In this document: one piece after another, positions 46,410 to 55,576 of the stretch
Position numbering within the stretch: the stretch's first letter is position 1
Layout: every line of letters starts with the position of its first letter
DNA from: Paramyrothecium sp. XJ0827
Taxonomy: Eukaryota > Ascomycota > Sordariomycetes > Hypocreales > Stachybotryaceae
DNA: 64,000 nucleotides
Reading direction: 5' to 3'
NCBI GenBank assembly: GCA_020881915.1
Contig: JAJFPB010000006.1
Location: 930,001-994,000 of the forward strand
The notes under the pieces: model-generated
Database searches by the model: none
What the model saw: only the letters and a program-made list of their open reading frames with translations
What the model was told of the DNA's origin: nothing
Made by a program: the position numbers and the translations under genes

Positions 46410-47080
46410 GACGATAGATGGCTTACAGCAACCAGACCCAGGCAGTTCTCTGTCTCGTTCACGCGCGATGGAGTCGGGTTGAGCCAGGGACGGCAGTCAA
46501 AGACACCTCGAGTATATAAAGCAGAGTATATCTGTCATGACACATAATTTCAGGCTTTCATTTTGTTCCCTGAGGAGTAAGCTGAATTGTTTGTCCGGGG
46601 TCTGCTGTTTGGGATTATACCTCTGTCACCTTCCTGTTTCATATGGAATGCTGCGCTCATATGTCAACCCAATATTCTTCCGATTGGGGACTATTGCCAC
46701 AATTGCAAAGTCAGCAGACAGCAGTAAGCAGTCAGCGCTGCTGTGGTGTAACACGGAATGTGACACCTCCTCACGATCCTCACCCAGAACTCCTTATCTC
46801 ATAGATTTTCATGTTGATCTATTTGGCAGCCGCTTACTGTGTCGGGCCGCTTGGTGCTGGGCCTAGACCATTGGAAATTTTCTCATTGCAGGGGCTTGAT
46901 CTTCAAGAGCCTTGAGCGCCTTGCACAGTCAGACGGCATTTCTTGTGTGGTAGTACGACTTTCATAAGCAGACGTCTAGATGTCAGATAACTCACAAGAT
47001 TGCCCACTTCTTCAGCAGTGAAGGGTGCATCTCAAGCTCCCTTGACATTTGCCTGCGTTGCTGCACAGCAGACGCTCAGC
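46410..47080. promoter_or_regulatory. Divergent promoter of chitinase and LysM genes
   Basis: About 670 bp between two divergent secreted-protein genes. A TATA-like run TATATAAAG at about 46512-46520 lies about 100 bp upstream of the chitinase ATG. The shared region suggests co-expression, as reported for linked subgroup-C chitinase and LysM genes in Trichoderma. Confidence 0.5.
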
Positions 47081-49235
47081 ATGGCTGCTTTCTCTGTGAG
47101 ATCGATGCTTTACAGCTTGGCTTTGGTGCCTTCCACCTATGCCTTTCAGCTGTACCCCCTCATTCCCTCTGAGGCCATGTCCCAGATACTCGGCATCTCC
47201 AGCGCATGTCTTTCTGCCCTGTATGATACCTCCTGGATCCTGGCGATGAGGTATTCATGCTGATCATGAGCAGAAATACGACTCTCCCTTGCGACAGGGA
47301 CTTGTTTCAATGGACACAAAAAGCCGATCAAGTCCGCTGGGAGGTGAAGGACGTCGTCGCACTCTGTACCAACGACTGCATTGCCAGCACGGAGCGCTGG
47401 AATCAAAACGTCGAACAGGCTTGCGACAATGATTACCTTCGGTCTGGAGATAGATTTGTTCCGGCAGACACACTGAGTGGCCGGTTCAACGAGGGTCTCC
47501 AGCTGGCCTGCATGAGGTCTTCGTCCAACGAGTGGTGCATGATTGAGTCCTACGACTGGGTCGGGTCAGATGTCGTCCAAGTGGATTGTGAAGCAAACCC
47601 TACCGATCCGTGGTGTCTGGACCCAGCCCTCTCCAGCCCGGAGAACAGTCGTATGTCAACGCTCTACGACGATGACCTCCTTTGCTCCGAGTGTTTCCTC
47701 AAAACATTGTACGCTCGGGTCACTTCCGACTTCCTAGACGACACAGACTTCTCCGAGTATCTTGTCGTAGAGTTCCAGGACATTCAGAATGTCTGCCAGA
47801 CAACAGTCGGGGAGCTGGTCACTAGGGTTGCGCCTGATTACCCCCGGCTGACCGACGCGGCTGAGCTCGGTATCCCGGTTGTCACGTCTCAGCCCACGAC
47901 AACCGAGGCTGTGCCAAGTCCCACAGCGTGTGTTGGTCGTATGGTCGACATCAGACTAGATCGCGAAGAGGGGCTTTCGTGTCATGACATTGCCCAAAAA
48001 TATGAGGTGGCGTCGGGCGAGATGGGCGTTGCGACCAAGAGTGAGGTATGCAACGCCGATGGGCCCATCTGCATCAGTGACAAATGTACGCTCTACCAAG
48101 TCTATGTGAATGATACATGGTTCGTTACCTAGCCCTACTTGCTCTGAGCCGACTTCTGCTAACTACTAGGATACAGCACATCCATTGCCGCATCGCTTTC
48201 TGGCGAAAGGGCAACGAATGTTTCGCTCGCTCAGCTAGCCACCTGGAACCCATATATCTTGGGAGCCTGTGATCACCTAGTCGCTGGGCAGTTTATCTGT
48301 ACTGGGTGAGCGGGGACCCTTGCCATCTGAGAAGGAGATGTACATTGACTAATAGCGGTAGACCGCCCGGAGGAGCGTGGGTTGCTCCACCATCTTCTGA
48401 GATCCCAGACAACGGCTCGGGGCCTGTACGAGGAGGCCCAGGAAGCACCCCGACTCTTCCTGTTATCGATGACCCAACAGTCATTACACCAGACCGCGTC
48501 CAGGAAGGGATACCCTCGGACTGCTCGCGCTGGATCCTCGCCAACTCTACCAGCGCAGGGTGCTGGAAGATCGCCAACGACGCCAAGATCACTCAACCCA
48601 GGTTCTGGGAGCTGAACCCTGTGCTGGGCGAGGACGGCGTCAACTGCGGCACCATGATTTGGCTTGGTTACTACTACTGCGTAGCCCGGGATGGGGAAGG
48701 GTCCACAGGTCCCCCAACGACAACTACACGCCCAACCACCACCAGCAAAGCGAGTTCGACGACGACGGCCGGCGTGACGAAGCCAACAAAGACGCAGGCT
48801 GGCATCGATCCGAACTGCAACAAGTTTGTCGAGGCAAAAACCGGGGACGGCTGTCGGTCTCTCGCCAACGACAACGGCATCTCGGCGGAGCAATTATACC
48901 AGTGGAATCCAGTCCTCGGGGCCGGCGGTGAACACTGCGGCGACCAGTTCTGGCTCGGGTATTCTTACTGCGTGGAAGTTTCGTCGTCGCAGACATCATC
49001 GGCCAAACCTACAACGACGTCCAGCGCGCCTCTGCCTACCAAGACACAGGCAGGCTTTCCTAGTAATTGCAAGAAGTTCGTGGAGGCCAAGGCAGACGAT
49101 GGGTGCTGGTCCCTATCCAATGACAACGGTATCTCTCAGGGGCAGCTGTATCGGCTGAACCCGGTCCTAGGGTCCAATGGCGAGAACTGCAGGACCCAGA
49201 TATGGCCCAACTACTACTACTGCCTGGCGGTTTAA
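47081..49235 (+). CDS. Secreted multi-LysM protein, 662 aa
   Basis: Secreted chitin- or glycan-binding protein. Four exons: 47081-47220, 47274-48119, 48177-48305 and 48362-49235, all in phase. A signal peptide covers about 1-22. The first 280 residues are a Cys-containing non-LysM region (ALNTTLPCDRDLF, then VVALCT) typical of fungal LysM proteins linked to subgroup-C chitinases. Then come a degenerate LysM (SCHDIAQKYEV), a clear one rebuilt by splicing (YVNDTCTSIAASL, then LATWNP and FICTG), and three near-identical Cys-framed LysM units near the end (each C-x-KF-V/I, GCWSL/GCRSL-x-ND-x-GI, NPVLG, C, W-x-x-YYYC). Thr/Ser/Pro linkers separate the units. Such proteins can mask chitin or protect the fungus's own wall from the neighbouring chitinase; which holds here is inference. 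Confidence 0.92.
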
Positions 49236-49288
49236 ACTAGCAATTACATCATAGCCAGGACCTTCTCCTTACCTTGAAGAGCATGCTT

Positions 49289-49580
49289 TTATATCGCCTC
49301 AGCCTCCCTGAATAGATCCTGATCCTCGTAGAGGTCGCCAAGATTATGAAAAGCCAATGCTTGTTTTTCCTCTGTAGTACCTCTCGTTGTCATAATGATG
49401 CATCTGTCCGCATGCTGTAAGAGTCGTTGTTGCACCAACCAAGACTCAACATCGTTGGTGCTTGGAAGATGCGATGCTATACATCTCATTGCTATCCAAG
49501 CCATTTCCTTGTTCACTTCTGCACTCAACACATGTATCATCCACATGTGGACACATCCATACATGCTGTATTCCCGTGAG
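49289..49580 (-). pseudogene. Truncated fungal NLR (NB-ARC/TPR) relic
   Basis: The minus-strand frame reads EYSMYGCVHMWMIHVLSAEV, then LVQQRLLQHADRC and LAFHNLGDLYEDQDLFREAEAI before a stop. The YS-x-H/Y-x-CVH-x-W stretch, the QRRLL-HA-x-RC stretch and the first TPR (AFHNLG-x-LY-x-x-Q-x-x-x-EAE) are the junction between winged helix and TPR in fungal NB-ARC/TPR proteins. The nucleotide-binding part is missing upstream (stop codons precede it) and the TPR array ends after one repeat. So it is a relic of a much larger non-self-recognition-type gene. Confidence 0.65.
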
Positions 49581-49825
49581 TCTCATCCGGTCCCTTTGTA
49601 GGAGGATCCGCCTCTACTAGCTCGTGTTCTCAGAGAATTTCTCATCGTCGTATTGCCTTTTGTTATCTCTTGTAACCAAACGGCCCCCCGGGGCCATTTC
49701 CTCCCCCAGCAGTTAATACCATTTATCCTCATTATCGAAGTATGCCCATAGTTGAAGGTGCACAGCTACGTTTTGGCTTTGCTGCTGAGTATGTCGGAAT
49801 GAGGTTTCCCACGGAGATACCTATC

Positions 49826-50663
49826 TTACCAGGGATGGCTTCGTGTATTAGTCTGTCTCTCATTGGCAGAAATCCTGTCCATTAATTCGACAAAGTCTGG
49901 CGGCTGCATGAAATCGCTAAAATGCCACTTCACACGTTCCCAGTCTCGAACCATTGTCAGTTAAAACTTTGCCGTGTTTATGACGCTGATATGGCTTACA
50001 AAGAGGCCACCAGCCTGCTGATTCCCAATCAAGGAAGCAGAGGTGACCATCGTCCTTCATAACGATGTTTCGCAGAGCAAGATCTCCATGGACAAAACCA
50101 ACTCGATCAGGGTAGAGTTGATCCTGAATTAGATCTGGTGACTTCTTCAGGACCGAGAGAAATTCGTCAGCTTCGTTAAAGGGCCCAATCTCAGGCCAGC
50201 CATTATCCATAACTCCAAGTGCACCGTCATGCACAGGTCCGCCCTTGATAGAGGCAGCGATAACCTGCCCCATTTCACTGGGCGGCTGACACGCATGAAG
50301 TTGGCACACACTATCCCATATTTCAGCAATGACCCTTTGTTTCTCGTTTTGGGCAAATGCTGGCCAAAGTTTGTCTAATGTCTCTCCTTGGATGAATTCC
50401 ATCACAATGAACACTTTGTCTCCTCGATCATATACTCGGATGATCTGGGGTAGACACACTGTGGTATGGACTGTAGCATATCTCATCGCCTCCAGCTCCT
50501 GGTGAGTACATGGCCCTTTGATCAATTGGCGTCGTGAAATTTGAACGATTTTCCGTACGTCGTGGTACATAATCTTGCGGCCGCAGAGCATGCGAACATG
50601 GAGTACCCAGTCCTCAATTTTGCGGGTCAAGAAATTGAACAGTGATTTGGCTTGCCGGAGCAT
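49826..50663 (-). CDS. APH/protein-kinase-fold phosphotransferase-like protein, 260 aa
   Basis: Small kinase-fold protein. Two exons, 50000-50663 and 49826-49944; the 55-bp intron has a GTAAGC donor. Splicing restores the C-terminal WWPLYWERVKWHFSDFM, a hallmark of the fungal phosphotransferase group. The catalytic loop is intact: VHGDLALRNIV with Asp and Asn, then the metal-binding Asp in LCFLDWESAGWWP. A hinge VFIVMEFIQGETLDKLW is present. The N-terminal lobe is short, and the usual glycine loop is not obvious; a Lys in RKIVQISRRQLIK could serve. The start at 50663 is the first ATG in frame. It may be an antibiotic-type or choline-type kinase; the substrate is unknown. Confidence 0.8.
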
Positions 50664-51533
50664 TTTAGCTCAAAGTGATAACAAAGTCTCGAAGGTGTAA
50701 GTTTTGATCGATTCTCGCGCGCAACCTTACTGCCTGGAAGACCGGGAAGGAAAAGACGATGGGGTTTTTTGTTTTCAGAACATGTGCGTTGTCTTCCGTT
50801 CGAAGGTGATTGCAGAGTGGAGCCTTGACACGGAGTTTGCCACCCTTTACTCTTATGACGCCCTTGCATTGACGAGCCTTGTTGGGCGGAGGCTGAATGG
50901 ATAAGGTGCTCCAATCCTCTGTGCTCCCACCGCGCTGTGATTGCGATGCTAGGGGCTCAATACGCTCATGACAAGTATAAGCAATAAATTATCTCTCGTT
51001 AGCGCTACCATTGCTGTGACCCAGAGTTTAGATCAGGCGTGAACTCAGGATTGAGCCGGAGGTAATTGGGGGCGCTGATAAAGCAGAAGTTGGTTTGACC
51101 AATCTACTGTACAGAATCTGGGAGGGGTTGCGTTGCCACGATAGCACTTTTGTCGAAATGATCATGTAGGACTTTTCATGGAGGGCGAGAACCAACAGCA
51201 TATGTGCGACTCAGAAGTCGAGTCTCCTCTCTTATTGGTCAAGCCCCGGCTACGTTGTGCGTATCATTGATACATATTGTTGGGTCCTGGAATGAGCTTC
51301 ACCTACTTAGGCAAGCAGCATGTGAAGCGCATGTCGTCTTGAGCCAGCAGCATGGGTATGGGCACAGCTCGCATATGCGGTTGAGCGTAGGCAAATTGCT
51401 CTGCACCACATCAAGCGTGGGAGAGAAACTTATAAATGATCCTGAATTGTTCTGCGTGATGCTTCTACTCCGCCTTTACTAAGACTTTATGAGAAGGCGC
51501 CAAATTAAATCATCTTACACCTCGGTCTTTTCG
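50664..51533. other. Intergenic stretch, no supported gene
   Basis: Divergent gap between the kinase-like gene and the small secreted protein. The right end holds a TATA box. Nothing else was recognised. Confidence 0.45.
51431..51437 (+). promoter_or_regulatory. TATA box of the 87-aa secreted protein
   Basis: TATAAAT about 100 bp upstream of the ATG at 51534, a normal spacing for fungal secreted-protein genes. Confidence 0.4.
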
Positions 51534-51856
51534 ATGCAGATCACAAACTTTGTTCAGTTGGCTTTTAGCCTCACGGTTTTAATCGTGCCCATTTCTGCGG
51601 GTCTATGTTGCTCAGCCCCGTGTGCCGTTTGTCTCAAAGGCACGAGCTGCGTAGTACGATATGTGTTCGAGTTTTTATTCAGAAATGAAGCTAACATCTT
51701 CTCGTATAGTCAAGCTGGGAGTGTGAAAGTGCAGGCAACCCGTTTTTCCGCTGCTCTCCGAGACAGGCCACCCTTGCAGAAGCGGAGGCTGAGGGAGGGC
51801 CCGAAGGAGTAACAGAATTTGATACGGAAGCAGAGCGCAACAGTACTGCCGACTAG
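51534..51856 (+). CDS. Small secreted cysteine-rich protein, 87 aa
   Basis: Two exons, 51534-51650 and 51710-51856. The intron has a GTAGTA donor and a TATAG acceptor; a GTACGA donor three bases on would add one Val. The signal peptide is about residues 1-23 (MQITNFVQLAFSLTVLIVPI). The mature part has seven cysteines packed in 40 residues (CC, SAPC, AVC, LKGTSC, SSWEC, FFRC) and then an acidic Glu-rich tail. Unspliced reading gives a longer, basic, implausible tail. Small size, secretion and Cys density make it an effector-like or antimicrobial-like candidate. No family was recognised. Confidence 0.55.
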
Positions 51857-53734
51857 AGTGACGTCCAGGCTTGGAAACGGCGCAACGAAACCCTTAGAGG
51901 ATCTAGCATTCCCTAGCAAGGGTGTCAGATGTTACAAGAGTGATTGTCTTGGATGTTCTTTCATATGTTTGTTCCGGAGCCTGGGAGGAGTTGTTGCATC
52001 GGCAGACTTGGTACTTGAGTAGCTACAACGATGCTCTACGTTGCATGGGCTTGCAGATGATCTTGTCAACAATCACATTTCCTTTTCTAAGGAACTCTCG
52101 GGCCAATTTAATTGGTAATACAGCCATGATTGTTGACATGGGGACTATGCGCTAGGCGGGCCGTGAGCTTAAAATCATTCAATCGAGCAAGTACTAATGT
52201 GCATGATTCCGGTGCCTGCTCTCGAAGTATGGAGACAGACTGGTAATTTATCGGCTTGAAGGATGAATGTTTCCTCTCGTTATCTTCGAAGCGTGCTGTT
52301 ATATCAGAACATTGAAGCAGGCACACCATAGAAGACTCGAAGCACATAACGCGTAATAGCGCTCCGTTTCCGAATGCCCCTCACATGCTCGATGAAGGTG
52401 CCCACCAGCCATTTCACTAAACATCAGCAACAAGAAGGTAAAGAATCCTTTCACAGAAGCTACAAGACGGGACCGTTTCTTTTTTAGTACTCTAAAATCG
52501 ACATCAAAAAAGAAAAGGAAAATGTAGGAAATACCAACGAGTCGGATATAGCTGACTTCATAGTGGTTACTAGCACTCTGCAAGAAAGCCAGCCTGCTAT
52601 TCCCTGCGTCATAACTGCGGGCATCTTTGCGTAAGTCAAACCTTAGATGATGAGCACGGTTCAACATGTTCATTTTGTGGTGAACAAGGGGCGAGTCGCC
52701 TAACTGCTGGCAGCACGCTTTTACGGGTTCGTGGATACGAAGACGTAGTTAATCTGAAGACATACTATTATGCTTTAAAAAAAACATGAAGGAGTTTCAT
52801 TGGAAGTAGAATAAATAGCAGTAGGAGACCCCTTTACATGTGCGGAATGTGGAAAATCCTCCATAGTTAATTTTTAGTGTAGCTAAGTATATACACCGTC
52901 CGACATTTGTGGAGGTGGATTAAAATTCAGTGAGCTTAAGTAGATAATCAAAATAGTTCAATCTCTTAAATATTGCTTTAAATATAGTTGTCTATACAAG
53001 AATTCAAATGATGGACTGTGCGGTTGAACCTTCAACTAGACGATCAAGTTGGTCGTGCATCAAATCCCTGCTTCACAACCGCAATTCGGCGAACTCTGGC
53101 ACAGGTGTTGGGTTTGAGCTCGCGAGGGTCCGCTGCTGTATACCCAGTCTCGGTACATCTGCAGCCATCAAGCCCGTTCTGTCATCTGTCTCCAGATTTA
53201 CTGCCGCGCCAATGTCTGCCGGCGGACGGTCGGCCGCCAAGACCTGTCGACAACAGGTTTTGTCCATGCCAACACCTGCCTTCGGAAGATGAGCTGCCGC
53301 GATCTGCCGCCTGCGGATTTCCCACCGCTAGAGCGGGGCTATATGTGGTCCAAAATATGCATTCTGACAAGTACAGGACAGACAGAGCAGATTGTAACGA
53401 TTCCACAGATGATTTTGGCATGCGCAATGCCATAGTGGCAACGCCAGTAAGTGTGGGGTTAAGCAGCTACCCCCCAGACTTTGTTGACCACGGGCAACTT
53501 CCGAAGACATGGTGGCTGTCAAATGCCTCCTTCGACACTTAAAGGGGCCTTTTAAGGATTCGCGAACAGGTTCTCGGATTTATGCCACACGTCTGCCTCT
53601 TATTCCGAAGGCAAGGTATAATATATAAGTGCCACCACAATTCCCTACATTCATTGTGTATTCGATGTCAGCGTCTTTCCGACAAGTGATTCAAACAATT
53701 GAATAACTGCAAACACCACTTTTGGCTCGTCAAC
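51857..53734. other. Intergenic stretch, AT-rich centre
   Basis: Frames at 52299-52673 (minus) and 53018-53542 (plus) do not look like genes: the second starts from GTG and has skewed Pro/Ser/Arg content. About 52740-53000 is AT-rich. A short inverted repeat ACCTGT-CGACA-ACAGGT lies near 53244. No transposon ends were found. Confidence 0.45.
53622..53629 (+). promoter_or_regulatory. TATA box of the 81-aa secreted protein
   Basis: TATATAAG about 110 bp upstream of the ATG at 53735. Confidence 0.4.
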
Positions 53735-54037
53735 ATGCAATTCTCAACATTCTTCACTCTCATTGCTTCCCTAGCGGTTGCTTCCACATCAGCCATTCCA
53801 GAGCCTGTGGCTGGGAAAGCAGCGAGAAATGGACAATGTGGCCTAGACAGCTACAACATGCAATACTGGTGCATCATCGGGGGAATTGTAAGTACTAGTT
53901 CTTTTGTGTCTGCCCAACGAGATCTGACGAGGATGGCATCTTAGTCTTACGGGTGTGCCCGAGGTACCTGCGAGAGCCGCGAGGGATCCCAATACCCATG
54001 CAGCGGTGATGATGGAGACTACACGTGCCCTCCTTAG
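53735..54037 (+). CDS. Small secreted cysteine-rich protein, 81 aa
   Basis: Two exons, 53735-53887 and 53945-54037, with a 57-bp GTAAGT intron in phase 0. A clear signal peptide (MQFSTFFTLIASLAVASTSA) is followed by a short propeptide-like stretch (IPEPVAGKAAR). The mature part has six cysteines (GQC, YWC, YGC, GTC, YPC, YTC), enough for three disulfides, plus many Tyr, Gly and Asp residues, and ends CPP. The frame is clean through the splice. Size and pattern fit small antifungal-like or effector-like secreted proteins, but I do not recognise the family. Confidence 0.72.
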
Positions 54038-55576
54038 ATCATAATCTAGAGTGGGAGCATCTCAGGAAGCCAAAACCTTCCACTCAATCATAATAAATAC
54101 CTATGTGTGTGTCGAAATATACGCATCTTGCTGGAGAGGCTACCGGGATTGATAACCCATGCCTTTTTCTGTGCAATCATTCAGTGCTGTCCGGTCTTAG
54201 TCAATTGCAATGTATTGAGTCAGGAAAATTTATTACAAGTAGGACAGCTTCCTTGTTGATCTTGGAGGTTAGTGTATTCATGGTGTGCTGCATAAACCCT
54301 GGAATTCAATTTACGAGTAACGAACCATATCTTCCTGAATCTTCACAAACAGCATTTAATTGGTCGCAGGATTACCAGACGTAGTTTAGGCAACAATTTA
54401 GAAGCCACTCCCACTGGTGATCAACCAAACTTAGACGGCAAACGTTCTCTCGTGGTTATTTGACTGAACACGCGTTCACGACTACTTCTGGGCCTCCTTC
54501 CGCTCAATGGGTTCCTCCTGCCTTTCATCAATAGTTTCTTCAAGACCAATTCCACGTCGGTATTACCCGAGTAAGGTTTCGGTAAGCGAACTACCGTCCT
54601 AGTGAAAACATTTGCGGTAACAAATTTGGTCAAATCTCAGCGTGGGCCATTCCCAGCCCTACCCTATACCGGCAGCTCCGTAGAAGTTAGCCACAACACA
54701 ACAATTCCAGCTAGTAAATAGACAGAACACAAATGATATTGGAAACTTCGATCAAATCGTGTTTATTTCTTTATATTGCACATTCCGGACCAGGTAAGGC
54801 CAGTTACACTGAAACGCATGACAAGACAGACCAATGTTCAGGCATCTCCAGAAACTAATTATGCCCGTGCTTCCACGATAACACCCTGAAGTAGTGGTTT
54901 GTGTCAGAATTATTCTTCCTTCCCCTTGGAAGTTACGAAATATCGCTGTGAATACCTTAAACCTGGCTTGCAAGTCGACGCGGAGAAACAAAATAAAGCT
55001 GTATCGTATACAGGTATGCTATTCTAACTATTACTACACGAAATTCAGATAATGCAGCTCGGAAGTCGCGTATCATTCGTTAAACCCGCGACTGGGGCTT
55101 GGTCCGCGCGATAAGTTCCCGCTGCCATCCATGCAATTATTCCTTCACAGAACACCAGCCTTCCCCGCTGTTCCGATCGCTCCACACGTGTTAATTATGA
55201 TAGACCATTGGTCGACGGACAGTTCCCTCCTCTACTAGTCCGTCTTGGCCTCGTGCTCGCTTATAAACCTGTTCCTAGGCCCAGTATTCTGGTATCAGTG
55301 GAGCCAACAAAGATAGACAATACTCCGTCGCAGTACCTAAACCACTCCGTCGGATCCGCACGCCGACAACATGCAGCTCTTATCAGAGGACCTTTTGTAG
55401 ATTAGGCGTCGCTGCAAGAATGATGATTGGCATGATTAGACCACAAACGAGCGTATAAAAGCCACACGAATTGGCCGATGTTTTTGTCATGGATCGTCAG
55501 GCACACGCTTCAATCCATTTGGATCCTGTTAATTTAGAAGCCAGCCCAAAGCTGCAAAGTCTCTGCTACCACGAAA
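54038..55576. other. Intergenic stretch, no supported gene
   Basis: Long spacer with no frame of coding character on either strand. The right end holds the amidase promoter with a TATA box. Nothing else was recognised. Confidence 0.5.
55454..55460 (+). promoter_or_regulatory. TATA box of the amidase gene
   Basis: TATAAAA about 117 bp upstream of the ATG at 55577. Confidence 0.5.

Noticed and set aside
48273..48893. 206-codon minus-strand frame opposite the LysM gene
   Set aside because: Antisense shadow of the LysM exons.
52299..52673. 124-codon minus-strand frame with a hydrophobic stretch
   Set aside because: AT-rich codon use unlike the real genes, no homology recognised, and no promoter signal.
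53018..53542. 174-codon plus-strand frame
   Set aside because: Starts from GTG, skewed in Pro, Ser and Arg, and no domain; treated as chance.
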